Shown: positions 44,086 to 52,787 of the stretch, piece after piece
How the letters are laid out: the number at the start of each line of letters is the position of its first letter
How positions within the stretch are numbered: the first letter of the stretch is position 1
Assembly (NCBI RefSeq): GCF_021654115.1
Contig: NZ_JAIWJF010000007.1
Span: forward strand, 1-64,000
Length of the DNA: 64,000 bases
Direction of reading: 5' to 3'
DNA from: Furfurilactobacillus milii
GTDB lineage: Bacteria; Bacillota; Bacilli; Lactobacillales; Lactobacillaceae
Notes under the pieces: generated by a model
What the model was told of the DNA's origin: nothing
What the model saw: the letters and a program-made list of their open reading frames with translations, nothing else
Databases searched by the model: none
Position numbers and translations under genes: made by a program

Positions 44086-44995
44086 AAAAGAAAACATTTT
44101 AGATTATATCGGTCACACACCAATTGTTAAGCTCCAACGTTCGGTGCCAGATGGTGCCGCTGATGTTTATGTGAAGTTGGAATTCTTTAACGAGGCTGGT
44201 TCCGTTAAGGACCGTATCGCCTTAAAAATGATTGAAGCCGCAGAAACGGCAGGTACTTTAACGCATGGCATGACGCTCATTGAACCTACTTCGGGAAACA
44301 CTGGTATTGGGATTGCTGCGGTAGCCGCCGCTAAGGGATACCATGCAGTGCTAGTTATGCCAGATACGGCCAGCGAGGAACGTAAGCAAATTATGAAAGC
44401 TTACGGTGCCGAATTAATTGAAACGCCAGGTAGCGAAGGCATTACGGGCGCCATTAACTTGGTGAATGACAAACTCAAGGAAGGTGGCTACTTCCGTTTG
44501 GGACAATTCATTAATGAACTGAACCCGCAGGCGCACTATGAAACGACTGGCCCCGAAATTGTTGACTACTTTGATGGTACGCCGGATGTTTTTGTTGCCG
44601 GAATTGGCACCGGGGGCACGATTTCAGGTACGGGTCGATTCCTGAGAGAGACTAATGCCAATGTTGAAATCGTTGGGGTTGAGCCCGCTGCATCGGCCGT
44701 TTTAAATGGCGGTCAACCGGGCAAACACCCGATTCAAGGTATCGGAACTGGTTTTGTGCCGGATATTTTGGACACTCATGTGTATGACAGTGTCACCGAT
44801 GTCACTGGTGAAGATGCAGTTGCCACTGCGCGGCTAATTGCCCGCCAAGAGGGAATCCTGTTGGGCTTCTCAGGCGGTGCAGCCGTTTGGGCAGCGATTG
44901 AACGTGCTAAAACATTGGGTGCAGGCCATAAAGTGCTTGCCTTAGCTGCCGATAATGGCGAACGTTATCTCTCAACATCACTTTATGCAGATTAA
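44078..44995 (+). CDS. cysK: Cysteine synthase
   Basis: PLP enzyme of 305 residues: PLP lysine K44 in NEAGSVKDR, substrate loop TSGNTGIG, phosphate-binding GTGGTISGTGR and the C-terminal SGGAAVWAA motif. It joins O-acetylserine with sulfide to give cysteine. It overlaps the end of cysE by 8 nt and is in the same attenuated operon. The enzyme looks fully intact although cysE is broken. Confidence 0.93.
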   Translation: MIKKENILDYIGHTPIVKLQRSVPDGAADVYVKLEFFNEAGSVKDRIALKMIEAAETAGTLTHGMTLIEPTSGNTGIGIAAVAAAKGYHAVLVMPDTASEERKQIMKAYGAELIETPGSEGITGAINLVNDKLKEGGYFRLGQFINELNPQAHYETTGPEIVDYFDGTPDVFVAGIGTGGTISGTGRFLRETNANVEIVGVEPAASAVLNGGQPGKHPIQGIGTGFVPDILDTHVYDSVTDVTGEDAVATARLIARQEGILLGFSGGAAVWAAIERAKTLGAGHKVLALAADNGERYLSTSLYAD

Positions 44996-45009
44996 TAATT
45001 CGTGTCGAT

Positions 45010-45046
45010 AACCACCAACGGTTCAGTCTTTTAACCGTTGGTGGTT
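45010..45046. terminator. Terminator of cysEK, shared with the marR-like gene
   Basis: Perfect 14-bp stem AACCACCAACGGTT (45010-45023) with AACCGTTGGTGGTT (45033-45046). It reaches the stop of the convergent MarR-like gene. Confidence 0.85.
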
Positions 45047-45632
45047 ATTTGTTTGTATTGACATCGTTAGTATCACTAGTTGATTCAGCATTGTCGTTAC
45101 GGTGTCGCATGGCAACTAAAAAACGAACGATGACATCTTGTTCTTCTGGTGAAAATTCATTTACGACAGTTTCCTTTGCTTCTTTATCATCATCCTGAAT
45201 CCCATGGGCCAAAGAAAGTAGCCATGTGCCGGCATCCGTCAGGCTATAAAACTTTTCTCGCCGATTTTCTGGATTAGTTTGTTCATCGACTAAGCGTCGT
45301 GAAATCAGGCGTTTGAGATATTTGGACAGCGTACCTGGTAAAATGTCGAGGGCGTCACTGATACCATGTGCATTGATTTGGGGATGTGCCTGAATTGTTT
45401 CCATAACATCGCGAAGAGGTCCACGGAAATGTTGGTCGATATGATTGGTCCAGTCTTGCATATTACGTTGATCATGGTGATTATGATGGCCCATATTTCC
45501 TGGTCCACCCCCAAAACGTTTGTGCATCATCATGGCTTGCTGAAAACGCATGTCAAACGGGTGGTTGGCCGTTTCAAAATTGAGCAGGCCCGTATAAAGA
45601 TCGTTGATTTCTTGTGCACGTGAATGGTCCAT
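45045..45632 (-). CDS. MarR-family regulator with histidine-rich loop
   Basis: Protein of 195 residues. The winged helix is INAHGISDALDILPGTLSKYLKRLISRRLVDE with the wing NPENRREKFYSLTDAG. Before it is a His-rich stretch GHHNHHDQRN that could bind metal. The start is the second ATG (45632), 7 nt from GGAGG; the first is only 1 nt away. It is divergent from uspA, and two perfect inverted boxes lie between them, so it probably represses both genes. Longer than typical MarR because of both termini. Confidence 0.85.
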   Translation of the reverse strand: MDHSRAQEINDLYTGLLNFETANHPFDMRFQQAMMMHKRFGGGPGNMGHHNHHDQRNMQDWTNHIDQHFRGPLRDVMETIQAHPQINAHGISDALDILPGTLSKYLKRLISRRLVDEQTNPENRREKFYSLTDAGTWLLSLAHGIQDDDKEAKETVVNEFSPEEQDVIVRFLVAMRHRNDNAESTSDTNDVNTNK

Positions 45633-45676
45633 ATCCATTCCTCCATTTGAATTAATATATTTATTTTACCGCGAAA

Positions 45677-45730
45677 TGTTTCTTTTGGAAACAATAGGTG
45701 CTATACTCGTTTTTGTTTCCAAAAGAAACA
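45677..45730. promoter_or_regulatory. Paired 17-bp boxes, probable MarR operators
   Basis: TGTTTCTTTTGGAAACA (45677-45693) and its exact reverse complement TGTTTCCAAAAGAAACA (45714-45730) flank a -10-like TATACT (45702-45707). Each box is itself a partial palindrome (GTTTC/GAAAC). The 37-bp centre spacing places them on nearly the same helix face. Confidence 0.65.
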
Positions 45731-45756
45731 ATCATTTTTTAAACGGAAGTGATCTT

Positions 45757-46194
45757 ATGGATTTAGCAGAAGCAACTCGTTTTGATATGGTTTCTGTTGT
45801 GGTTAACGCGGCCACAGAAAATATTGACGCGTTTGATTATGCTTTGCAGACGGCAGTTCATGATAACGCCAGTCTCAACATTATTGTATGGATAGATGAT
45901 GATAATTTAAGTGTTTTTAATGCATTGAACCCAAGATACGTTCACAAACAACATGATCAGGCTGATAAGTTTGCAACAGATTTAAGTGATGTTGCTAAAG
46001 CGATGGGTGCCAGGAGCGTGAAAGTTTCCATCAAGCGAGGTAGTAATCTGGCCCGGTTAACGGAAGAAGTGTACTGCACTGATTTTTCGTTTGATGTATT
46101 GGTGATGGGTTCGGATCATCATGATCACACCCAGATTCGGCGGGCGGTAAATCTGGCTAACGATGAATTAGAAGTGGCAACTGTTGTTCTTTAA
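45757..46194 (+). CDS. UspA-type universal stress protein
   Basis: Protein of 145 residues with the Usp alpha/beta fold: VSVVVNAATENIDAFDYALQTA at the start and FDVLVMGSDHHDHTQIRRAVNLA near the end, a degenerate form of the ATP-binding GxxGxnnnnnGS motif. It may therefore not bind ATP in the normal way. GGAAGTG lies before the start. Transcribed from the operator region shared with the MarR-like gene; role in stress survival inferred. Confidence 0.75.
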   Translation: MDLAEATRFDMVSVVVNAATENIDAFDYALQTAVHDNASLNIIVWIDDDNLSVFNALNPRYVHKQHDQADKFATDLSDVAKAMGARSVKVSIKRGSNLARLTEEVYCTDFSFDVLVMGSDHHDHTQIRRAVNLANDELEVATVVL

Positions 46195-46210
46195 TATGAT
46201 AGCTATCAGA

Positions 46211-46240
46211 AAGGCACTTCTATATTGAGTGTCTTTTTTA
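46211..46240 (+). terminator. Terminator of uspA
   Basis: AAGGCACT (46211-46218) with AGTGTCTT (46228-46235, one G-U pair) and a T run. Confidence 0.75.
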
Positions 46241-46274
46241 GTGTCTTGAGAAACGAAAAAATCTTGACCGTTTC

Positions 46275-46435
46275 GCCAGACAGGGACGGCCGTTCTGTGG
46301 GACCGGTCTCAGCCCGCTTTGCGGTCTTCTACCTCGATTCAGAGCCACAAACCGTCTCTGAAGTCGCCCTGCAATACTAAGCGGCCGTAAAGCGCCGCTA
46401 AGTATTGGTATCACAGAACTATGTCCCTGTCTGGC
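46275..46435 (+). repeat. Structured element copy 5
   Basis: Perfect 13-bp closing stem GCCAGACAGGGAC/GTCCCTGTCTGGC; core TGTGGGACCGGTCTCAGCC and GGTCTTCTACCTCG; inner hairpins TTCAGAG/CTCTGAA and AATACTAAGCGG/CCGCTAAGTATT. Stems differ in sequence from the other copies but occupy the same places. Confidence 0.8.
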
Positions 46436-46575
46436 TACACTACTAATACCATTCGGAAGTCTGACAAAACTGATATTAACAGTTCTAAAACTAAGCCGTT
46501 TGTTTTCAAATGTTTGACTTATAATTTTATACGGAGAGTTAAGGGAAAATACATATTCAGGAGAGCTATTTAAGT

Positions 46576-47421
46576 ATGGAAAAGACTGTTGTGCTGCTGA
46601 TATCAACAGCTTCGTTACTTATGCTGACTGCTTGTGGTAATTCAAGCAATGGACAGAATTCTAGAGCTGCGACTAATAAAAGCGAGAAGGTTGTTAAACA
46701 TTCCAAAACAAATGTGAGTTCTCATGCTGATTCGTCAACTAGTGATGCTAGTCAAGACTCAAATCAAAACGATGAATCGGCGAATGACAATGACCAAACT
46801 GACGCATTTATTCAGGCACCTTGGACATTTGCGACAGCTTCATCGTTCCTACAAAAGGTGTACGGCGCTTCGCCTGAAGGTCATGAATATATTGGTTTAG
46901 ATGTCATTGATTTAACAGGAGTGTCTGACTCATCGTATGCTTGGCCTTCGAACAAAATACCAGGCAATAGTATCTTTGTTATGTACGTAAACAAAAGTGG
47001 TGCCGGTGATGGTGGAATTGTGTTGACAAAAAACAATAACCGTACCGTTACAATTATTTTAGGCAGTGGTGCAGCCTCTGAGCCTGATATGAAACTGGTT
47101 GTCGATGCTAAAAATGGCTCAATATTAAGCAATGAAAACTTATCTGGAAATTATGAAAACATGTTGAGTTATTTTGGCATTCAAACTCATACAGAACAGG
47201 ATGAAGGTGATTCAAATACTGATTCGCAAAGCGATGCAGATTCGATCAATGATGACTCGTCAGATTCAGTGAGTGATGATTCGCAAAGTAACAACGATAG
47301 TGATTCAAGCGATGAGACCTCAGATTCTCAATCGAGTGAAGATGACAGTAGTTCTCAAGATAGCAATAATAGTGTCAGTGTCGATTCTGATAACGTGGAT
47401 TCGAATGATAATGGGGATTAA
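46576..47421 (+). CDS. Lipoprotein with Ser/Asp-rich tail
   Basis: Lipoprotein of 281 residues: lipobox LLMLTAC (Cys about 20), Ser/Asn/Asp linker, a folded domain from about 75-215 (APWTFATASSFLQKVYGASPEGHEYIGLDVIDLTG ... NRTVTIILGSGAA), then about 65 residues made almost only of Ser, Asp, Asn and Glu. The domain resembles DUF4767-type or similar secreted proteins of lactobacilli only loosely. The tail is like that of the lipoprotein at 16571 and would stick out as a charged brush. Function unknown. Confidence 0.75.
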   Translation: MEKTVVLLISTASLLMLTACGNSSNGQNSRAATNKSEKVVKHSKTNVSSHADSSTSDASQDSNQNDESANDNDQTDAFIQAPWTFATASSFLQKVYGASPEGHEYIGLDVIDLTGVSDSSYAWPSNKIPGNSIFVMYVNKSGAGDGGIVLTKNNNRTVTIILGSGAASEPDMKLVVDAKNGSILSNENLSGNYENMLSYFGIQTHTEQDEGDSNTDSQSDADSINDDSSDSVSDDSQSNNDSDSSDETSDSQSSEDDSSSQDSNNSVSVDSDNVDSNDNGD

Positions 47422-47487
47422 GACTACACATCAGTTAGCTGAAATATGCTAAGATAACACCACTAACAAACGGATGGGAGCGCAGCA

Positions 47488-48612
47488 ATGGAACAGTGGT
47501 CAGAAGAAACGATTGCAGCGTTTCGAAAAACATTATTAAAGTGGTATGACGAAAATAAACGGGATTTACCATGGCGTCGTGATCATGATCCGTATCACGT
47601 GTGGGTATCGGAAATTATGCTGCAACAAACGCAAGTGAATACGGTTATTCCTTACTATGAACGCTTTATGAGCATGTTTCCCACAATTAATGATTTGGCA
47701 GCGGCTAAACCAGAACAATTGTTGAAAGCGTGGGAGGGCCTTGGCTACTATTCAAGAGCCCGCAATCTGCAACGAGCGGCGCAGGAAATTGTCAACGACC
47801 GGCGTGGTGAATGGCCGACAACGGACGCGGGCTTGCAGGAACTAACTGGCATTGGTCCGTACACGGCGGGTGCAATTGCCAGCATTGCGTTTGGCGAACC
47901 GGTGGCGGCGGTCGATGGGAATGCTTTCCGGGTATTTGGCCGCTTGCTGATGATTGATGCTGATATTACCAAACCGGCAACTCGCCAGCTGTTTGCCGAG
48001 ACGATTGATCGAATTATTGATCCACAGCGACCCGGCGATTTTAATCAAGCAATTATGGACTTGGGCAGCAGCTATATGACAGCGAAAAATCCGGATGTTG
48101 AGCACTCACCAGTAAAGATGTTTGACCGTTCATACGAAACCGGCCATGTACTTGATTATCCGGTTAAAACGGCCAAGCCCCGACCAGTTCCAGTCGATTA
48201 TGTTGCGCTAGTCATCCATACACCGGCCGGATATTTAATGACGAAACGACCATCGACGGGATTACTGGCCAACTTATGGACCTTTCCGTTGGTTAAGGTA
48301 AGCGATTTGTTGAAGGATGATGAGCAGAAAACAGACTTGATGGATGTCGATATCGTGTCACGTGCTGAGCAAGCATTCGAAACGGAAACGGAAATTCCGG
48401 TTTCATTAGCCTTGATTGGTGGCCGCGCTGTGACACACACATTCACTCATTTAAAGTGGCAAATTCGATTGGTTTCTGCCGAGCTATCGACAGTCCCAGA
48501 CATCAGTTTGTTTGCGGGTGAAATTGTGGCTGAATCGGCGTTTGATCAATATCCGATGCCAGTTGTACAACAAAAGCTATGGCGACGTTGGCAAGCTGCA
48601 TCAAAAAAGTGA
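47488..48612 (+). CDS. mutY: A/G-specific adenine glycosylase without Fe-S cluster
   Basis: Protein of 374 residues. Catalytic E42 in WVSEIMLQQTQV, helix-hairpin-helix LTGIGPYTAGAIASIAFG, catalytic aspartate in AAVDGNAFRVFGRLL, and a C-terminal NUDIX-like domain (from about 225) that reads 8-oxoguanine. The four cysteines that hold a [4Fe-4S] cluster in most MutY are replaced: the region reads NPDVEHSPVKMFDRSYETGH. It removes A opposite 8-oxoG. It begins an operon with the RNase H gene 7 nt after its stop. Confidence 0.93.
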   Translation: MEQWSEETIAAFRKTLLKWYDENKRDLPWRRDHDPYHVWVSEIMLQQTQVNTVIPYYERFMSMFPTINDLAAAKPEQLLKAWEGLGYYSRARNLQRAAQEIVNDRRGEWPTTDAGLQELTGIGPYTAGAIASIAFGEPVAAVDGNAFRVFGRLLMIDADITKPATRQLFAETIDRIIDPQRPGDFNQAIMDLGSSYMTAKNPDVEHSPVKMFDRSYETGHVLDYPVKTAKPRPVPVDYVALVIHTPAGYLMTKRPSTGLLANLWTFPLVKVSDLLKDDEQKTDLMDVDIVSRAEQAFETETEIPVSLALIGGRAVTHTFTHLKWQIRLVSAELSTVPDISLFAGEIVAESAFDQYPMPVVQQKLWRRWQAASKK

Positions 48613-48619
48613 GGTTATT

Positions 48620-49456
48620 ATGGCAGGAAAAAAGTTTTATGCAGTCGCTCATGGTCGCAAAACGGGCATCTTCACAACTTGGGCCGCCGCTAAGCAGCAA
48701 GTTGACGGGATGGCAGGAGCACGATACAAGAGTTTTCCAACGCGTGACGCCGCCCAGCAATGGTTGGATGCTGGTGGGCAATACACTGCGTCAGGACGTA
48801 AACCGGTAGCAACAGCTTCACGGCAGCACACGACAACCAGTCAACCGGTAACAAAAAAAATCGTCATGTATTCTGACGGTGGTTCTCGAAATACGGGTAA
48901 CGTGGCTGGTGGGCACGTACGACAAGGCGACAAGGCGGCGTGGGCATACCTGATTAAAAAAGATGGTCAGCAGTATTACGATTCACTGGGCGAATTTGGC
49001 GCAACCAACAATAAAATGGAAATCACTGGCTTGTTGCGGGCGCTACAGGCTTTACAACAATCAGGTTTGAATAAAGAACCAATTTTGGCTGTACTGGATT
49101 CAAAATATGTCCTGGATGCGATTACCAAACGTTGGTTAGCCGGTTGGAAACGACGGGGATGGGCACGCAGTAACGGTGCGCCACTGGCAAACAAAGAGCT
49201 GTGGCAAGCAATGAGCGACCAGTTGACAGCCTTTCCACATCTACGCTTTGAGTGGACGAAGGGTCACGCCGACAATTCTGGTAACGTGTTTGTGGATGAA
49301 CTGTTGAATCAAACAATGGATGCCATGAGTGAGGAAAATCCGATCGGCAAACGGCCCGAAGTGAACCCGTTAGCGACAATTACGGACCAAGCGGTGGCTG
49401 GTAATGACTCCGGTAATGCTGCGTCAGATGATTCTGAACAAATGAATTTATTTTAA
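48620..49456 (+). CDS. rnhA: RNase H with N-terminal hybrid-binding domain
   Basis: Protein of 278 residues. Residues 1-48 (KKFYAVAHGRKTGIFTTWAAA ... SFPTRDAAQQWL) form the viroplasmin-like hybrid-binding domain. From about 78 follows the RNase H fold with catalytic residues in MYSDGGSRN, NNKMEITGLL, LAVLDSKYV and the final FVDELLN. It degrades RNA in RNA/DNA hybrids. GAGG precedes the start. The C-terminal 35 residues are a disordered acidic tail. Confidence 0.92.
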   Translation: MAGKKFYAVAHGRKTGIFTTWAAAKQQVDGMAGARYKSFPTRDAAQQWLDAGGQYTASGRKPVATASRQHTTTSQPVTKKIVMYSDGGSRNTGNVAGGHVRQGDKAAWAYLIKKDGQQYYDSLGEFGATNNKMEITGLLRALQALQQSGLNKEPILAVLDSKYVLDAITKRWLAGWKRRGWARSNGAPLANKELWQAMSDQLTAFPHLRFEWTKGHADNSGNVFVDELLNQTMDAMSEENPIGKRPEVNPLATITDQAVAGNDSGNAASDDSEQMNLF

Positions 49457-49480
49457 GACTTTTAGAGGCAGGTGACGGGT

Positions 49481-49909
49481 ATGAATAAGTGGCTACAGCT
49501 CGTAATTTCCTATACATTGGGACTGATCTTCTTTGCCTTTTTTACCTTGGTAGCGCATTTGAAACCAGCTGGTGGCTTATTTTACACACTTACGGCGTTT
49601 GATTATGGCAATCTCGTAAATTGGCTACTGCTTTATCCGTTTGCCCGCGCGAGTGTTAGTCGCTGGCGTCAACTCCGACGGCAGGGCAAGGCAGATGATA
49701 ACCGGGGGTTTATCCGGCGTGCTTATGATGAAAACGGCGAATCTTTTGCACAAACGGAATACAACAGCGCGTGGGCTTCACATGGTTCTCCAAACGGTGG
49801 CTCAGCGCTGCTGACATTTATGTTATATGGCCTAGTGTATATTTTTGCGGTTGTGATCGATGCTTGGCTGTTGATTCGACTTGTATTTGTTAAGCACCAA
49901 AAATCTTAA
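49481..49909 (+). CDS. Hypothetical membrane protein (142 aa)
   Basis: Three membrane segments (about 5-25, 40-58 with charged exit, and 110-135) with a basic loop RASVSRWRQLRRQGKADDNRG between the second and third. No family recognised. The start at 49481 has GAGGCAGG upstream. It follows rnhA after 24 nt and probably shares its transcript, ending at the strong terminator downstream. Confidence 0.65.
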   Translation: MNKWLQLVISYTLGLIFFAFFTLVAHLKPAGGLFYTLTAFDYGNLVNWLLLYPFARASVSRWRQLRRQGKADDNRGFIRRAYDENGESFAQTEYNSAWASHGSPNGGSALLTFMLYGLVYIFAVVIDAWLLIRLVFVKHQKS

Positions 49910-49913
49910 ATAA

Positions 49914-49959
49914 ACGAAAATGGTTCAAACACAATAATCTGCGTTTGAACCATTTTCGT
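49914..49959. terminator. Bidirectional terminator
   Basis: Perfect 17-bp stem ACGAAAATGGTTCAAAC (49914-49930) with GTTTGAACCATTTTCGT (49943-49959), between convergent genes. Confidence 0.9.
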
Positions 49960-49972
49960 ATGACTGTACGAA

Positions 49973-50653
49973 TTAATAGTCCTCTTTAATGAGGTCGTGG
50001 TATGCCAAGTCGACGGGCTCACGTTCTGTAAATAGTTTGTAGTAAGCCTTTGCAATGTTAACAGGGTCCTGATTTTCACGGTGTCCGTCACGGATATACG
50101 TGTTGATCGTGACCTGGCCAGCAAAAATATTAGTTTTTTCCAAATCTTGATTGAGGGCTAGGACGAAATTCTTCATTGCCGCTTTTTCCATGCTTTGCAG
50201 AGGCGCACCTGTTGATGGTTTGGTAGCCGCGATGCTGTTAGTGAACAGCAAGGCCGTCGGTTGTGAACTTTCAAGTAGGGCCGGAATGGCTGCGTGAGCT
50301 ACTGCTACCGGCGCAACGGCACCAATCAGCATGCCAGTTTCGGCTGTCTCGGCCGTGAGTGCTCGTGGCTTAATGCCAGGACGGAACGTGGCGTTAAAGA
50401 TGACGGCTGTCAGTTGGCCCAACTGTTTGACCTGATCAAATGCTTCATCAATAGTGGCTGCCTTCGTTAGATCAACTGGAAAAATAGTGGCGTTGATCTG
50501 CTGATGTTGAAGGTCGTCGGCAGTTTGTTTTAGGATATTTTCATCGCGGGATAGTAAAGCAATTTGGAAGCCTTGGCGGCCAAAAAGTGCGGCCTGAGCT
50601 TGGGCTAATCCAGTTTTACCAACACCGACGATTGCAACAACGGGTTGTGTCAT
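49973..50653 (-). CDS. SDR-family protein lacking the catalytic tyrosine
   Basis: Rossmann protein of 226 residues. The dinucleotide loop is VAIVGVGKTGLAQAQA and the fold follows SDR order (DLTKAATIDEAFDQVKQLG, FNATFRPG). At the usual YxxxK site the sequence is QSMEKAAMKN, so Gln replaces Tyr while Lys is kept. A catalytic reductase role is therefore doubtful; a sensor or altered enzyme is possible. GGAGG precedes the start. Single gene. Confidence 0.75.
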   Translation of the reverse strand: MTQPVVAIVGVGKTGLAQAQAALFGRQGFQIALLSRDENILKQTADDLQHQQINATIFPVDLTKAATIDEAFDQVKQLGQLTAVIFNATFRPGIKPRALTAETAETGMLIGAVAPVAVAHAAIPALLESSQPTALLFTNSIAATKPSTGAPLQSMEKAAMKNFVLALNQDLEKTNIFAGQVTINTYIRDGHRENQDPVNIAKAYYKLFTEREPVDLAYHDLIKEDY

Positions 50654-50919
50654 AATAATCCCTCCAATTCACTTTCAATATAAGTCTGGCAACAGTATAG
50701 ATGATTGATCAGAAAAACTCAGAAAATAATGCTCGTTATTTCGACAAAACAGAATAATTGTTAGCTAACGGTTTGTAAACGAGCTGATTATTCTTATTGT
50801 GGCAAACTTAATTTGCTGTTAAGTCACGCGTTGCGACTGGTCACAAAGATTCGAAAGCGTTAAAGTTAATTAGAAATAAACGGCTGAGTGGGAAACTTCA
50901 GCGATGGGGAGGTTTGCAC
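50654..50919. promoter_or_regulatory. Divergent intergenic region
   Basis: No gene. Contains an interrupted inverted repeat around 50750-50791 (GAATAAT ... ATTATTC with AGCT inner arms) that could be an operator for the divergent SDR-like and hydrolase genes. Confidence 0.3.
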
Positions 50920-51795
50920 GTGCATCGACGGATTTGGACAATTACTAGTGCGCTCGTTTTAGTGCTGGGCGCAAGTTTTGTGTTGTTCCATAAAGTAACC
51001 AGCATTGGCGTGACTGCCGAACCGCTGGAGAGTAGCCAAGTTAACAAGAGTGTTATACAAACGCACACGCCGACAATCTTCATGCCTGGTTGGGCCACTT
51101 CGGCTAATTCATTTAACGCCATGATTGGTTATATGCAAGGCGAACGTACTGCAGGCAAAGTTATGCGAATCAATGTCGACTTTTTTGGTCGCATTCACGT
51201 GACTGGCCGTCTTAAAAAAACGGATATTAATCCGCTCATTCAAGTCACGTTTGATCGCAATCTGGGCAACAGTTATCAACCACAGGCAAAGTGGCTCAAT
51301 CAGATTCTGATGTTGCTCAAACGTCGCTATCACGTTAACGAGTACAATGCCGTTGGCCATTCATGGGGCGGCAGTGCGATGGTCACTCAGTTGATCCGTT
51401 ATGGTAACGATGAGCGACTGCCAAAGTTGCATAAAATGGTGTTGTTGAGCGCACCTGTCGATGAAAGTATTGATCGTCCTAAAGATGTATTGCCCAGCGG
51501 AAAGCCTAAACGTTCATCACACAGTTATCGTCAGTTGATCGCAGACCGCAACAATTTGTGGGCTAATAGTCAGGCACAAATCTTTAACGTTTACGGCTCT
51601 GCTAACGGCGAAGATACAGACAACTCCGTGCCCATTGTGCAGGCGCAGGCCTTACGTTATTTAGTTCATGATATTGTGCCGCAGTATCACGAAATTCTGA
51701 TGAAAAACACCAACCACCATCAGATTCACACCACAATCCGTAGCTACAAGCTAGTCACCAACTTACTCTTTGGCAAACCAGGGAACCGACCTTAA
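50920..51795 (+). CDS. DUF915-type alpha/beta hydrolase, membrane-anchored or secreted
   Basis: Protein of 291 residues with an N-terminal hydrophobic signal or anchor (TITSALVLVLGASFVLF) and an alpha/beta hydrolase fold: FMPGWATSANSFN oxyanion region, nucleophile serine in VGHSWGGSAM and late histidine near TNHHQIHT. DUF915 proteins are probable cell-surface esterases of Gram-positives. GTG 50920 is preferred as start because GGGGAGG lies 7 nt upstream. Its stop is 39 nt before element copy 6, with no other terminator. Confidence 0.8.
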   Translation: MHRRIWTITSALVLVLGASFVLFHKVTSIGVTAEPLESSQVNKSVIQTHTPTIFMPGWATSANSFNAMIGYMQGERTAGKVMRINVDFFGRIHVTGRLKKTDINPLIQVTFDRNLGNSYQPQAKWLNQILMLLKRRYHVNEYNAVGHSWGGSAMVTQLIRYGNDERLPKLHKMVLLSAPVDESIDRPKDVLPSGKPKRSSHSYRQLIADRNNLWANSQAQIFNVYGSANGEDTDNSVPIVQAQALRYLVHDIVPQYHEILMKNTNHHQIHTTIRSYKLVTNLLFGKPGNRP

Positions 51796-51833
51796 GCTTA
51801 CAATTAAGTTAGTCATTACGTACGCCTCCGGTT

Positions 51834-52002
51834 GGCAGCATTAACACACTCGCCGTGGGACCGGTTCGAGCCTCCCAGGTTCGGAGTCTTTCACCTCGCC
51901 ATCAAGCCTCGTGGAGTGCCGAGTCTTAACGACCGTCCGTAACCTAAATTCGGGAAAACCACCGAATTAACGTTACCTTCACGGCTCGGTATCAATGCTG
52001 CC
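51834..52002 (+). repeat. Structured element copy 6
   Basis: Closing stem GGCAGCATT/AATGCTGCC; the rest is close to copies 2 and 3. It follows the hydrolase gene and faces copy 7 in inverted orientation. Confidence 0.82.
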
Positions 52003-52095
52003 GCCCTTCGGCTCACATAGAAGTTAATCGTCGATTTTAAGTACTTCCTAGTTATGGGGAGGTTGCACTGCTTATTTTTGGAACAAGAGTGAAGG

Positions 52096-52257
52096 CAGTG
52101 AGAAATAGAGTTCCGTGAAAACAATGGTTAGTGGCCGGTTTTGCCACTTAGCATTGCAGGACGAGCTTCGAGACCTGGGCTTGGGGCTCGAAGTCGAGGG
52201 TGAAGCCTAGGTTTTCAGAGGCTGATACCGGTCCCATGGAATGGCGTTTCTCAATGA
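52096..52257 (-). repeat. Structured element copy 7
   Basis: Closing stem CAGTGAGAAA/TTTCTCAATG (one mismatch), inner hairpins AACAATGG../..GCATTG and GAGCTTCGAG/CTCGAAG, core GATACCGGTCCCATGGAATGGCG on the plus strand read in two parts. It lies past the terminator of the 122-aa minus-strand gene. Confidence 0.78.
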
Positions 52258-52300
52258 CGTAACGGCAGATCACGCTAACATAAAAATCATGGTTGTAATC

Positions 52301-52342
52301 AAAAATCCTGTTAATTAGTGATAACTAATCGACAGGATTTTT
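52301..52342 (-). terminator. Terminator of the 122-aa gene
   Basis: AAAAATCCTGT (52301-52311) pairs with ACAGGATTTTT (52332-52342), giving a T run on the minus strand; an inner ATTAG/CTAAT extends the stem. Confidence 0.8.
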
Positions 52343-52353
52343 ATGTGAATGGG

Positions 52354-52722
52354 TTAATGGCGTGACGCGCGTAAGCTGCCACGTTGATGGTTTTTAACTG
52401 TGTGTGCTTTAAACCGTGGCGTTGCCGCTTCGCCGACGAACTTGAAGTGTTTTAGCTGACCATGAAATGGCTGTCCGGCCGCTCGTGTGCGGGCCCACTT
52501 GTCCATTTCATCAGCCATGTTGATGGCCGCGTCATGACGTTGCGGTGCATTTTCAGTCAAGGCTGCTTGGGCAATATCACTGCGTAGAGCAGCAGTTAAG
52601 TTGTGATTATAATCAACCAGTTCTTGCGTAATCGGGGCATCCTTGTAGCGGTTAAATAATCGCTCAATATACCGCATTGCATCTTTGCTATCTTTGGGCT
52701 GATAATACCGATCTTCTGACAC
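52354..52722 (-). CDS. Hypothetical helical protein (about 122 aa)
   Basis: Soluble, rich in charged residues and alanine, with a basic C-terminus (KAHTVKNHQRGSLRASRH). No known domain recognised. GTG at 52722 is preferred because AAAGG lies 9 nt upstream; an ATG at 52731 abuts that site. The menG gene lies 65 bp upstream in the same orientation, so the two may be co-transcribed. Confidence 0.6.
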   Translation of the reverse strand: MSEDRYYQPKDSKDAMRYIERLFNRYKDAPITQELVDYNHNLTAALRSDIAQAALTENAPQRHDAAINMADEMDKWARTRAAGQPFHGQLKHFKFVGEAATPRFKAHTVKNHQRGSLRASRH

Positions 52723-52787
52723 GAGCGCCATCCTTTCTGTTAATGCAATGGCTCCAGTTTAACGAAATTTGTCACATTAGTAAACGA

